Source of the DNA: Valencia hispanica | Lineage: Eukaryota; Chordata; Actinopteri; Cyprinodontiformes; Valenciidae | Direction: 5' to 3' | Length of the DNA stretch: 64,000 nucleotides | Assembly: GCA_963556495.2 (NCBI GenBank) | Contig: OY747702.1 | Coordinates: 21,340,403 to 21,404,402 of the forward strand | In this document: positions 46,311 to 59,104 of the stretch, piece by piece | Position numbering within the stretch: the first letter of the stretch is position 1 | Layout of the letters: every line of letters begins with the position of its first letter | Notes under the pieces: generated by a model | Seen by the model: only the letters and a program-made list of their open reading frames with translations | Databases searched by the model: none | What the model was told of the DNA's origin: nothing | Made by a program: the position numbers and the translations under genes

Positions 46311-48650
46311 TATCTAGGATGGAATACCTCAGTACATTTGATAGGTTTCTGGCATTCCACCAGCAGTTTTAGGCACGCAGTTGGAGAAAAAGTGTTTATA
46401 TCAGCTTATCCACAGCCTTTGTGAATGTGAGCCATTCTATATGTTACACCCAAATCTTTTTTTTTTTTTTTTACTACTGCTAAAAGCCATACCTGTGCAT
46501 ACTAGCCTGACTTAATTGATACACTGAGGATGTCTTGTTTGAAGGTTTGGTCCCCATTCCACAGCTTTGGGAAGAAATAAAACGACTACACTTTGCGATT
46601 AGGTCCTCAAAGGCTTGACATGTTTTCTTGGCAGTCAGACATACTTAGTCAGATTCAGACTTGTGCAGGCAGACAGCTTAAATGACTGAATAATAGTGAC
46701 AAAACATTTAACACACTTTTAAGTCTTAAAACATCCATTGGAAACTTCCTGAACTGCTCCTGATGCAGCATTTCATTTTCCTACAGGGTACGGTGTGTGG
46801 TCACAATATGATTTTATTTACTGCTTAAGTGCCTCTTTGTATGTGCCGTTCAAAGCACTCTAGCATAAGTGAACCTCTGGCATTTCTTAGCACAGCATAA
46901 GGGCAGCTGCATCTCTGTGCCACTGAGCAGCCGAGAGCCTGTGTTCCGGTTGGCGGACTCTGTCCACTGCTCCTCGGTGGGATTATGATCGCTTTGTGAG
47001 ATGTCGACAGGAGTTAATGAATATCTTCTTTCACAAAGCCCGGGTAATCCTTCCAACAAAATGCTCGCCTCATTGATAAGATCTACTGTCACACAAGGAG
47101 GAAGACCACTGGCATCTAGCTCTCAACTAAAGTGGGATTTTTCACGCTTTGAAGCCTGAGCTGCTTTTTTTCCCTCTTGCAACACTCTGATGAAATTGGG
47201 TGCACTTATTATTTGGGGATTTTTTGCTGGTGGTGGCAATGAAACTGTCTACCTCCTGTCTAATCTACCCTCCAGTCTGCTTGCCCGGCTTTTTTGTCTT
47301 TGTTATCACTGTTGCTCTCTCACAAGGTCTCTTTACATTTTGAGTTCTCCTCCTTTATTTTGCTGCTCATCTTTGCCAAGGTTTGAACAAGTAATTGGCT
47401 ATCTGTCAAATAATCCTATTGTTGCATGGAAGTTATTTTTTTATAATTAAGTTACTTTCATTTATATTTTAAAACTATGTGCAATCTTTCCAGAACTTGC
47501 AGGTGGACCTTTATCCAGATTTTCACACTGTAACTGAACAGCTTGTTTCTGAAAGATCTGGGCTTTTCTCCCCCCTCAACTATGCTGGATAGCAGCCTTG
47601 CACAGTGATGGCCCCCACCTGGTGACTAATTATAGATGTGCAAACAGAAACAATGTTGGGTGTCAAAGCCATGATCATAAACCTGCATGCCTGCAATTTT
47701 ATGATCAGAATTGCTGGACGAAAAGCTGTTTTTAGATGATGAAAGCAGATAATTGGGCACATTGTGTGGAAACAGCATGTTTAAGAAGATGAACAGCTGC
47801 AGACCAAAAATATTCATATATCTTGGAAATAAGACTTGAATTAGCAGTTAAAAGATAAAAGAAAATAGATAACATCAATGTTAATATCAATAATAAACAA
47901 ATTCAATATGTTACATATCTATAGTCATGATAATAGGATAGTGTACCCTCTAACAGTCCTATGGTTTCAAAGTATAAATGATCCAGTCATTACTAGGTTA
48001 TAAAATAATAATAACAAACATAAACGTCACAGCTTCCAACATCCTTATTAAACAAAGAGGAAGCAAACTCAAAACAAGCTGTTTAAAACTAAATACATAC
48101 CACAAACATTAAATGTATAGAACATCTTAAAACATAAGGATGGTACAGTATTCCTATTTAAATTGTGACTCTATGTCGCTGTAATCTTCTTCTAATGTGC
48201 TCCAGTTTTCTCATTCACGCTGTGCACTATGCTCATGAACTGTGTTCTTGATGATATTTTTCTGGTATCAATGTTGTGATCAATTTAGCATTTTTTGCTT
48301 TTCAGTATATAGTCGTATTCATTAAATTTGAATGTGCGTTCTAATAAGGCTCACTACCTTTTGCATATAACAAACTTCAAGCAAGTATTAAACCTACTTT
48401 TCATTAAGCTTAAAGCTCTGTAATAATATGTATTTTTAGTTCGTCTGATGTAATGTTCTAATCGTAAATGTCATGTTTTCATTAGTTGTAAGTGGAAAAT
48501 CTTCATAAAGTTACATATGTTACTACATAAAGTCTTTTGTTTTTGACAGCAACTTTTTAGAGTGATGGTGACAATAAATGATTTGACTTTTTAATGCCAG
48601 ACAGATTTATCTTCATGAAGAACTTTGAAAACAAACTTTCTTCAACTTCA
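46311..48650. other. Stretch without genes; possible conserved non-coding block at 46800-47090
   Basis: A T run lies at 46459-46472. Block 46800-47090 is non-repetitive with GGATTATGATCG and AATCC motifs. ORFs such as 46850-47092 (minus) are unsupported. Confidence 0.45.
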
Positions 48651-48654
48651 CAAT

Positions 48655-48775
48655 TACACATTGATTTGTGTTGGTTTGTTACCAGAAAATCTCAATAAAA
48701 TACACAAAGGTTTGACTGTAAAGTGGCAAAATGTAAAAGTTTACAGGAAATACGCTTTTTTGCAAACCTAATCAT
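48655..48775 (+). mobile_element. Tc1 terminal repeat relic
   Basis: CTCAATAAAATACACAAAGG, TTTGACTGTAAAGTGGCAAAATG and ATACGCTTTTTTGCAA match, with decay, the right-end terminal repeat of the Tc1 type at 9665-9825. No transposase is attached. Confidence 0.5.
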
Positions 48776-51410
48776 AAAATAGTGCCTTGGCATTTCATCA
48801 ACTATAAAATTTTTAAGACTGGAGTGGTTTTACAGTGGCTAAAATACACTTTGTCTCCGTCCCACTAAGATCAGATTTCAGCCTCAGCCTCCAGGAAAAA
48901 CACATATGCATTTTTAAAACAAAGATGCTCAAAAGTTACCTACTGCCAGTAAGATGCTAACTGCTGCTAGTCAATTATCTGGCAGCATGAGCCAATCACA
49001 AAATCGTGAACAGTTCCTTTAACTCTATTAAATAAAGACTGCATCTGACATCAAAATAGGCAGATCACATTGAAGGAATAGGAACCTGCATTCCTTCAAC
49101 GATGTTAATCATTTGTATGGGTAGAGGTGTGTTTGTGCGCGCACTTTTTTAACCTGGTTGGGGAGAGCTGTTATAACAGTAAGAAAGGTAGAAAGCGGGC
49201 AACACTCAATGCCCAATTACTATTAAATTGAAAAAACGGAATGATTTTAATACATATGTTCAATTACTGTAATTGAGAAATGGTAAATGGTTTTTGTTTT
49301 TACTGTACTGATATGATGAAAAAACATTAATTTACATTAATGTAAAAGAAACAGGAACATTTATAAAATGATTTCCAATTCTTCTCAACTCTTCTTATTT
49401 GGTTGTTTGGCAACATCTGCTCATTTCCCCCTGAATTACAACCAATCTACGTGACTTAACCACAGCTCCCACTGAGCAACTTGATCGGGCCATTTGGATT
49501 ACACTAGCGCAGACTGGTAGGCTACTGTGTTGGTTCCTGAAATGGCCCCGAAAACGGCCTGTCAGCCCGACCTGACCCGATGAAGTGGAGAAACGCGCAT
49601 ATTGGGAAGGTCTGGTCAAATTACCCTGAAGTTCCAATAGTGGAAACGCTCCTTATGGCTGGGAAACTAGTTGGATCAGCCCAAGACAGGCAGACACACT
49701 CTCAAAGCAGCCATACGCCCATGCACTAAAGGCAGCCCCCCCCCTACACACTCCTTAAATATTGAGTTGATAGGTTGGATTTTTTAAATGTTCAATGTGA
49801 AATTATATATACAGTTTCTGTTTTTTGTTTTCAATACTGATTAAATCCTGCCACAATAAAAGATGAAGTTTGCAAATTCTTACAATGATAGTCAACAGAT
49901 TTGTGTTAAACTATATACCTACTTGTCAGTGTGTGTATTGGTGCGTAGATTAGTGCTTAGATTTACTTTAAACTTACTTGCTTTTACCACAGCTGTAGTG
50001 GTAAAAGCTTTTGTTGTTGGTGTTGACAAAACTAGATTACATTGGTGAACATTACACTGTGCAGAATGAGGTTAGGTTGTGACAAACTAATGATAGGTGC
50101 ACTTTATAGAAAAACATGTCAAAATAAAAGATTGGACAGGTTTTAAAAGAACATCCTGTCGGACTCAGTGTGAGTCTTAGCAATCCATTAAGCCCTGATC
50201 TTCTTTCATTTCCCCTTCATGCTTAATGTAAGAAGCAGACGATCAGCTCTCCAACATATTGATCCCAGGACTGCACTCTGTCCTTAATTTAAGTGTCATT
50301 TTGTCTGGAAAATCACAGGCCAAGCAGATACGAATGATCATGACATCGACTTAATTGTAGTCATTGAGATTATGTATCTTAAGCCTCTAAATAACACAAT
50401 CAGGCACCTTTTGGGCCCTTAAACTCACTATAATGTTTCCTAGTAAACATTCAGACTTGTCAGGTTAGACTCATATAAAAGGGTGCACAGATAGTGGTAA
50501 GTAAGAGTAAGAGAGCAGATATATTTTACTCACAGTAGTAGCAGGCCTTTGGAATTAATTTTGCCTAATACCCCTGATGTCTAATTTGATTATGTCTCCG
50601 GATTAAATAGTGGGTTTTATTGAACATAAATTCTGTAATATTGTTTTGACAAAGAAAGATGCATGGCCATTCACTGTTTTTAGCACATAATCAGTAATGT
50701 GTAATTAGCGTAATCAATATTAGCAAAAATAAATCCTCCCTATGTGGGGCCCGTGGGCTCCCTAAGCAATAACAAGGTTAGAAAAACAACGTAACACTTA
50801 GCTGTTTCCCCACTGACACAGATGGAAAATAAATACATTTTCAGCTGGGCTGAACTTCAAAAGGCTCCAGGATTAATCCTGCGTCATTTTTCTGAGAGAA
50901 AAGCTCTGTGTTTGTTAATAAATTTGGTACTATTTACTCTGCTACAGTGAATGCTTTCATCTCATCTGAAGTAGCACAAAAGCTTGTCATATTTAAAACC
51001 AGTTGTCATCACTGTGTGCTTCCTGTCATTGCTGAAAACAGTGGGAGTGATCTGACTTGAGAATTGTCTGATCTGGCGTGGGCTGGTTTCCATCTGTCAG
51101 TGACTGCGAAGAATCAGAGAAAAATTTTAGACCTCTCGCCTGCATCCAGCCATAATTCATTGGCAATTTGATTCAAAACATCTCAGCACAAATTGTCTGC
51201 TGCCTTGTAGTTAAACCCTTTGAATTCTGGCTTTAAGATCCTACAGGAATCCGTTTGGTTTTAAAAGGAAGTGGTTTCCTCCTATCTTTTTTTTTTAGCT
51301 TTTCTTCCTTGTGTTGTAACTATCAATTTAACAAAAAGTTGTCTGGTTTTCTGAGCATCAATAATTATAATCAATAATTTAATATTAAAATAATTATTGA
51401 TGACATTCGA
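48776..51410. other. Stretch without genes; candidate conserved non-coding block at 50560-51240
   Basis: 50560-51240 contains clustered homeodomain-like cores (TAATTAG, TAATCA) and the palindrome GGATTAATCC at about 50872. It has no repeat signature. The ORF 49395-49637 (minus) is unsupported. Confidence 0.45.
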
Positions 51411-51419
51411 GTTTAACCT

Positions 51420-52500
51420 GTTTATTAAAGATATAGGGGCACCAATCTCATAAATTAGATACTTTTTATTAAACCAGTCAGTCTCTTCTGAAAGGGCGGA
51501 GTTCGTTCGCGGGGATTTAAACAAACTTTAGAGCACACACTGAAATAGAACAGGAAACTTCTAGTTAATAAAGGGAATTTTATTAATGAAATAGGTCAAC
51601 CTTACAGATTATATATAGCCCAAAGCCTTATCAATTGGCGCGATCGGTTCACAAAGGGAGACAAAAAAAGACTGCGTGGCGATTCAACAAAGGCTAGTTT
51701 CAATTAGCAATGGTGGCTTGGACAAAGGGAGGGATGACAGTGAAAGGGAATCGACGGAAGGTCACGCGACCTGTCTAAACAGACACGCGCCGACTGCAGT
51801 GGACAATACAACAAGCCGGGAAATAATACAATATAATATACTGCTTCTGGTTGCAACCAAAGTCAAATAATAAAACACAAAAAGCATGCAACATTCAGGG
51901 TAGGTGTACAGCGGCAGACGACCAAGAATGAACAGTGGTTAACAAGTTGACAGACTTATTTTAGGCACAGAAAAATGGATATAAATCCTAGACCTAATTC
52001 TCCTCTACCCAGACCAAAAAGACATAAACCAGGTTTATCCTACTTGGTGATGACTCTCTCCACAGTCCACGACGAAGAACGTAGAACGACTTGAAAGTGT
52101 CCAGTTTAAAGGAGCGGTTAAGCGCAAATCCGAGGTCAGAAAAGCGGACGTCCAACTTTAGGCGCTGAGGGACTCAGGGTTTTCAATATAGCTCAGAGGC
52201 CAGCGGACTCCCTGGTTGCCCGTATAGGGAAGTCTGTTTGCTCGGCCGCTTTACTTTGAAGTTTAAAAAGGGGAGTTCTTCCTGGTCCAGCAGGTTTGAA
52301 CGCTGGGGAACCAAAAGACGAGGATTTCAGTATTCACGCTGCCTTTATCAACTCTGTGATGTCATCACTGGCCACAGACCAATGAGAATGGGTTGAGGGC
52401 AGCAGCACGGATGCTGGGAGATGCAGTTCGTTCAGTGAAAGGATGCTGGGAGATGCAGTTCTTTAAGTAAAAGGCCATAGCCTCAACCCTTGTCTTGATA
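51420..52500 (-). mobile_element. LTR-like element in reverse orientation
   Basis: From the right, on the minus strand: tandem CCCAGCATCC motifs (52472-52409), an inverted CCAAT box (52379-52383), a CRE-like TGATGTCATCA (about 52357-52367), a TTTTTAAA stretch near 52265, and AATAAAATTCCC polyadenylation-type signals near 51585. That order fits U3, R and U5 of an LTR. No coding part or target duplication was found. Confidence 0.4.
52409..52472. repeat. Two tandem 32-bp units with CTGGGAGATGCAGTTC core
   Basis: Units 52409-52440 and 52441-52472 share GGATGCTGGGAGATGCAGTTC and differ at a few positions in the second half. Confidence 0.93.
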
Positions 52501-55500
52501 ACCATGTTTGCTAATAGGTTAAAAATATATTGAGCAAGGTAAGGCAGCTATAGGGAAATGTCCTGTTGAATGTGTGGCAAACACTTGGAAACTCCTGTTG
52601 AATTTCACATGAGAAACCTACAAGAGAGGAAAGACAACACCCTGCATACAACTGATGGAACAGTACTAGAGAATGTGCGAGCTCGAGTCGGTCAAACTTT
52701 CACTGGCTGCCTGGTCTTATTAAAAAGCACAGGAATGAGACAAGTCACACCACATTTCTACATATTCTTTTTTATCTCACCGTAATCATATACTGTTATA
52801 GAAAGACAGCTTGCAACTTGGCATTATAAGGTAGGCTACCAGTTCCGTGTTCCAAAAACAATATTTTTGTTTAAGTTTATGTGTAGGCTTAATTACCTCT
52901 TATTTCCTCATTTAGTTTAAAAAAATCACCTCTCAGAAATAACGCATGCAGTTCCGAAGTCCAACAAAGAGGCAGCAGCTGTGTAAAATAGCCTGCATAC
53001 AGCCTGTCTGAGATGCCCGCATGAGGAGACTGATGCACACATGGATAGTAGGAGGTTTGTTTTAGATAAAAAGTACAGCGACTGAATGACAACACCAACT
53101 GTGATGACAGAGTTGATAATTCACGTTTGTAAATCTATCTGTTCCATATGTTTTAATTTAATATGCTCAAATTTAATTTCCTAATTTTCCTTTGGGAAGT
53201 ATATTTCAATTGAGTGTTCTATAGGCCAGATTTTAATGATGTTTGTTTTTGAATAAGACGTGTTGGCTATAGTAAAAGTAGTTTTTCTTTTTTGCATTCA
53301 TGTTATTATTTAAATCAATGAATGACATCATTGCAAATTGGTAATAAAACTTGTGCAGATGCAAAAGGAGATGGGAGGAAATCAGGGTAAAGAAGAAAGA
53401 GCAGAAAAAGACAGCAGAGGTGCCAGCCAGGATCACATGTAAGAAAATAAGATGCTTTTTCCCCTATATATTAATTATATATTTAAACTTAATAGCCCTC
53501 TTGTTTTATACTTTGGTTTTAGTGGATTTGAGGTGTATTCCCTGGACCTGTGATCTAAGGTGACTTCAATCAGCAGCTGACCGGGTGATATTGTTAATTG
53601 ATGGTGTTTATTTGGCTTCGATAAAGCATATTAATTGATAGGTGTAATCCAGTGCTTATTGTCTGCTTTACGGTGCTCAGAATTTGAAAGTTGAAATGAA
53701 GTATTTTTTTTTTAAACCACCTGCTTTTTGCACAGCAAAAAAGAAAAATCCCTCACTCATTTTGGCTAAGCCCTGGATGTTCTGCAATCCTAAATCTACC
53801 GCTGCATTACCCATTGGGTGAGTTGCTCAAGTGGAGTAAAATTGCAGCGGTAAAGCACATAAAAGTGTGCCCAAACTAATGTACTTTTTTTGTGCTGGCA
53901 TTGGTTCACGTTGGTAGTTAGCACTCCAGTGAAGACTTGCAAATTTGTCTCATTTATATATCTCTTATGTAACAAAAAGTGTTGCTGTTCTTGGAGTACT
54001 CTCAGCCAAGAGCTGCTAAAGCATTCCCGAAAAAAGATGTGTTATACCTTTATCTGGCAGCATGAGCCATAGACAGGTCACACTTTCTTCACACAAAACT
54101 AACTGAGTGTAAAAACCCTTTATCAGTCAGCAAACCTTCTGGGCAGAAACCAAACTTACCGAGTTCGGCTTGAAGATATCTGCTCATCAGCTAAAGTAAT
54201 AATATTTATTTTCAACATTACTGAGACGCAGGGAAAAGCTGTAATAATTGTGTGTTGCGAGAGGCAAAAAATACATGTACCATGGAGATCTCTTGTGAAA
54301 TCATTGAGCCTAAATTAAAATATTTTGAGTGAAGCATGCTAGATCTTCAGCAACATTATACAAAATCCGTTTCTTATTTTGGAAATGTTAACTTGAATAT
54401 CAATGGATTGGATTCACCTAATTATAAAAATAAATTCCAGGCCAAGATGGAAAAGTAAATTCTTGTTTCTTGCTAGATGCTATTTAGTGTTTCATTAGCC
54501 TTTCCATCTGCTACACTCAAAACCTGCAAACCTTGTTCTATATGTAGTTCAGAAGGGTGCCTTACTGTGTAATTATTGTTTTTAATAGAATCGCACATGA
54601 AGTAAAACATGTAAGTCAGAGAAGATTATCAATATCTGATCCCAGCTAGCTGCCTGTGTGCCTGTTTGAATTGAAGTAATACAACAATTTCAGTGCCCAC
54701 CTACACATATTGCACCAATTTGATGACCAACACTTTAGAAACCCACCTTGTGTAGCATGGAAAGAGATTAGTTTTAATAATTGTAGTGATGTTTTCATTG
54801 TAACAAGCCTAAAAAATTTAAATAGATATTTAGTTTTCCTAATAAAACTAGATTTAAAAGGGGGAAATATGTTTGTAAATCTATAGACGCTGACTTTAAA
54901 ATTTGTATTGAAAGTAAAGCTAAATTCTTCGTGTAATATATTTAAGAAAAACTCAAATGAGTTGTTCTCTTGATCTAATTTAGCTAACAATAATACAAGT
55001 CTTTCACAATTTGCATTGGCCGCTGAAGGCAAAAAAGTATAACAAAATATTTAGCATCTGATACAGACAAGTGCAGTCATACACAATGTAGAGAATAACC
55101 AAGCAATAACAAGACAACAAGGTCAAAATTGAGCTCAGAGGGAACACATATTAATTTAGTGTATATTTTCTTAGGATGTATTTATGGACATGATTTGTTT
55201 TCTGTGCTAAGAATGAGAAGCGTAGACTCACCAACAAAACCCATTTCATTAGTAGCAGTTTGTCTTTGTATAATCTTCCAGCTAAATTTAACTAAAGAAG
55301 TTCAAAGTAAAAACAAACCTAACACAGCACAGATGGCGGAGACTGAAAGAAGAAAAATAGCTTTCAGCAGGTTGTTGACAGAGCCGTCATGATTCATTAA
55401 CACATACACAGCTGAATGTATACGTATACTCTGAAATTTTCAATTTGAGTTGCTCTGACCATTGTGCAGTAGCAAAGGAGAAACACATCCAGCAATCATT

Positions 55501-56550
55501 GTTTTCTGCATTAAGGTCAATCATTTTTAAACAACACAGGAAATACAGGAGAACAGACTGCTTTTGTGATAGCTAAAAATCATGCTCGGCCTTTGTTTGT
55601 ATGTCTGAAAAGTAGGACGTTTTGCATTTAGAGGCACCATGTGCCTAAAATTATACATCCCAATGAGAAAAATGTTAGGATAGGTTGAACATTTTTAAAT
55701 GATAAATTAATCAAGTGTCTGAACAGCAGCTCTTGGGTTGGTTTTCTACTCACAGGTTACAAAACGTTGTTTGACACTTTCGTATGATTAAATGTGTTTT
55801 GATGCAAACTATGTTTCTTGTAGCCCAAGATCCTGTGATATTTAAAGAAAAAAGGATCTTTCTCATTGTTTGGGAAGTCTGTATACAGAGACTCTAATCC
55901 AGCTGCTGCCAGCATGAATTCTTTTTAAGTGAACTAAGCATTGAAGAGGAGCCAGCTACTTTTAAATCCTTCTTGTAGAAGCATTTTAGGTGGCTGGTTG
56001 AAAAAAACATAGCAGGATGATGCACAACATATAAATGAATTAGAAGCTTTGTGTTGTACTGTTGTACAGCTTGGCTTGATAACGCTGCTGTGGTTGGCAA
56101 GAAAAAGAATGCTGCTCACACACTAGGCAACAAAGTTTATGGAGGAGGATAACATATTTTTTTGTAATTCATTACACATATGGCAGGAATCACAAAGAAA
56201 GCATGATATGAGCTAAATTATTAACAAGTCATAAAAAAGACCTAAAGCTAGTTTCAGCCTGTTATTTCCCCTACATGAAAATATTGTCAGCATTAGTACG
56301 ATGTCAGTTTATTACAGCCAGTAGCTGTGTGTTGAGACATATTCCTTTTTCTTTTCAAAATAAAAGCTATGCTAGTTTAAGTACATTTCAGAAGCTTTCT
56401 AAAACTCAAGTGGGAGAGAAGCATCAATAAATCTGGTGATTTTTTTTTGTGGCACTCAGAATTGGTGTCTGAGTACCAAGTAGAAGCCCAACAGATTTAC
56501 TTTCTCAAGTGGAGCATTATGGCTTTTGCTATAGTACTCCACTTGATATA
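52501..56550. other. AT-rich stretch without genes; possible conserved blocks at 53560-53860 and 54230-54620
   Basis: ORFs 54646-55032 (minus), 55129-55392 and others are AT-driven and lack family features. Two non-repetitive blocks with TAATTGAT and similar cores are candidates for conserved non-coding DNA. Confidence 0.45.
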
Positions 56551-56552
56551 TA

Positions 56553-58058
56553 CACTACTCACAATAAGTCAGGGATATCGTGAGAAACTCAGTGAATGTC
56601 ATACATATGGTGTTTGTTTCACTTCAGAGATTTTTTGGATAGGGAGGCAATTGTATTGGGGTGATAGACACACCTGATTTTGTTCTTTCCACTTAATGGT
56701 CTCAATGTATACAGTGTAGCTTACATATTGCGGCCAACACCAAAAAATACTAAAGACAACCCTTTTTAATGTGGCATTGTTTTCAACATTCTGTGGGTTT
56801 AAAAAGCTGGTATTGTCAATAAGTCATTCTAACTTCATCCTTCAAACAGCCATGAACACACAACGATACTTAATGGATGAGCAGCGCCACCTGGCCATAG
56901 AGCTCCTTCTGGTCGGTGGCAGGCAGTCAGGTGTTGCATGTGAACTTGATCTGTGTCTCAAAGTGTCATCAGCAGACTTGCAAGACACAGAACTACTGGT
57001 AGAGTTTGTGACAGACCCAGGAGTGGAGCCCCACGAGTGACAGACCGCAATGATCACCAGTACCTAAGGAGGTATGCACTCTGACATCGTCATGCAACTG
57101 CCACACAGCTGCAGGCCCGTTTACGACATGTGAGGGGTACTAGGGTTTCCAGACAAACCATTCGCAACCGACTCCACTGCTTTGGCTTGAATGCCAGACA
57201 ACCGTCACAGATGACTCCACTGAAACCAACACATTGCCATGGACATTTGCAGTGGGCACAAGACCATGTGACCTGGACAATGCAGCAGTGGTCTACCGTC
57301 CTGTTCACTGACGAATGTCGGGTTACCTTGCACAGAAATGATGGTCATCAGCGTTGCTGGAGAAGGCGAGGTGAACGATACTCTGAGGTCAACATGGTTC
57401 CCAGGGTTAGCTTTGGTGGAGGAGGTGTAACAGTCTGGGCAGGTATCACCAGTCAGCGCAAAACTGATTTGGTTATTGTAGATGGCTCAGTCACTGCACG
57501 TTCTTACCTCAGAGACATCATAGAACCCATCATCATCCCCCAATTCCGAAAGCACACCCGCAACTTTCTGTTCATGGATGATAATGCTCCACCACATCGT
57601 GCCAAAATTGTCACAGCTCGAATTTTGGAAGTCGGAGTGCCTCGTATGGTATGGCCAGCAATGTCCCCTGACCTGAACCCCATAGAGCACGTTTGGGACC
57701 AGCTGAAGCAGAGACTGGATGATCGTACCCCACCCCCATGTGACCTGGCAGGACTGTGTGTAGCACTCGGGACAACATCATGAGGCTAGTGAGGAGCATG
57801 AGACGTCGCTGTCAAGCTCTTTTTGCAGCAAATGGTGGAAACACCTGCTACTGACATTGTCAATTTGTGTTATTTGGGGCTACCCTTGTTATAGTCTACA
57901 TTTCTGGGGTAATAAATATTACACTAATGAAAATTGTGTTTTTTCTCATTCATTACTAGTAATATCAAAGAATACTTTTACTTATTTCATTAAAATTTGG
58001 ACCAAATAGGAATAGCACTCACGTGAATAACAATATCCCTAACTTATTGTGAGTAGTG
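56553..58058 (+). mobile_element. Tc1-like transposon, complete length (1,506 bp)
   Basis: The left end CACTACTCACAATAAGTCAG and the right end CCTAACTTATTGTGAGTAGTG are inverted copies, flanked by TA (56551-56552 and 58059-58060). The transposase lies on the plus strand between them. It is a different lineage from the other copies in the window. The terminal repeats appear short (about 28 bp), unlike the 200-bp arms at 8.2 and 44.9 kb. Confidence 0.93.
56852..57854 (+). pseudogene. Tc1-like DD34E transposase, nearly complete but broken
   Basis: The start is at ATG 56852 (MNTQRYLMDEQRHLAIELLL), the HTH end of the protein. A frameshift between about 56970 and 57034 moves reading to the frame with RVTDRNDHQYLRRYAL, and TGA at 57082-57084 (probably CGA before decay) interrupts it. 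From 57130 the frame is open to 57783: [21 protein letters not shown]1 in [22 protein letters not shown]2 in [13 protein letters not shown] and E in [19 protein letters not shown]. Exactly 34 residues lie between D2 and E. A deletion of about 24 bp near 57757 shifts the last part into another frame ([20 protein letters not shown]) up to the stop at 57854. The catalytic triad is intact. Three lesions inactivate it. Confidence 0.93.
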
Positions 58059-58060
58059 TA

Positions 58061-58970
58061 TGTGTGAGAATTCTTTATTAGAGATTGTTCTTGGTTTTAT
58101 TTTCTGACGTTATGGACAGGGAGATGGAAAATAAGGGAGAAGAAAGAAAGATGAAAAAGAGAGGTAGGAAAAAAAAGAGAGATAGTGTGAGATTGTGAGA
58201 TGACGATACAAGAGAGGGGGCAAAAAAGAAAAACAACAACCAAAAAAAAAGAAAACAATGAGCAACATTAACACAACAAACCAAACACTGTGAAATAAGA
58301 ACTACACAACCACAACACACAAATATGGATATATAAATACAACAATAATGTCACTGTAAAGCTCATGGCACCAATTTTTCAAAATCTATTAATGATATCT
58401 ATCTAGTCAAACAGAACCCCACCACAATACTATTCAATAAAGTGCAGTTCAATTGAATTGCGTTTTTTTTCTTTTCAAAAAGTTTAATAATAGTTATATG
58501 ATCAGACAGTTTTGGGTGAACAAATGTGTTTACATTCTAACCATCATAAGGTGATGTGTTGAAGGACCCAAATGCAAGCAAGAGTTTAGCAGGAACAAAA
58601 TGAAGATTAGGTAAATGACAACACAAAGTCCAAATATCTCACACATCAGCAGGAAGGACAAGAAGGACAGATCACCAAAAAAAACAGGAACAGACTACTA
58701 CATGGATGATGACAAACTGACGAACATGTAAACAGCATAAGAGTAAATTAGAATCATTCAATAACTAAGACTAGATGTACAAGAAATGTAATTGGGGTCA
58801 TGACATTTATATGGCATTCAGAAAATAATATATATATATTATTACAGCAGCTGTTAAAACACAGTTTAGGATTTATAAAAATCTTTATTTTGTTTGTGAA
58901 AACTCAAAAAAGGCCATTTGTTTTCTACTTTTTGGGATTTAGAACTGACCAATGCTGGAATGTGTATAGA
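58061..58970. other. Stretch without genes, with a purine-rich block
   Basis: 58120-58260 is strongly AG-rich on the plus strand (GGGAGAAGAAAGAAAGATGA). No repeat family was recognised. Confidence 0.5.
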
Positions 58971-58973
58971 CGA

Positions 58974-59104
58974 CGGACGGACGGATGGACGGACGGACGG
59001 ACGGATGGATGGATGGATGGATGGATGGATGGATGGATGGATGGATGGATGGATGGATGGATGGATGGATGGATGGATGGATGGATGGATGGATGGACAG
59101 ATGG
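58974..59104. repeat. (ATGG)n / (ACGG)n tetranucleotide microsatellite
   Basis: It opens with mixed GACG and GATG units (58974-59003), then about 90 bp of pure GATG repeats, ending GACAGATGGATG. The ORFs across it are artefacts. Confidence 0.97.

Noticed and set aside
49395..49637. Minus-strand ORF of 80 codons
   Set aside because: No family features and no adjacent coding evidence.
54646..55032. Minus-strand ORF of 128 codons
   Set aside because: AT-rich and rich in F, N, K and L as expected by chance; no motif, no neighbouring coding signals.
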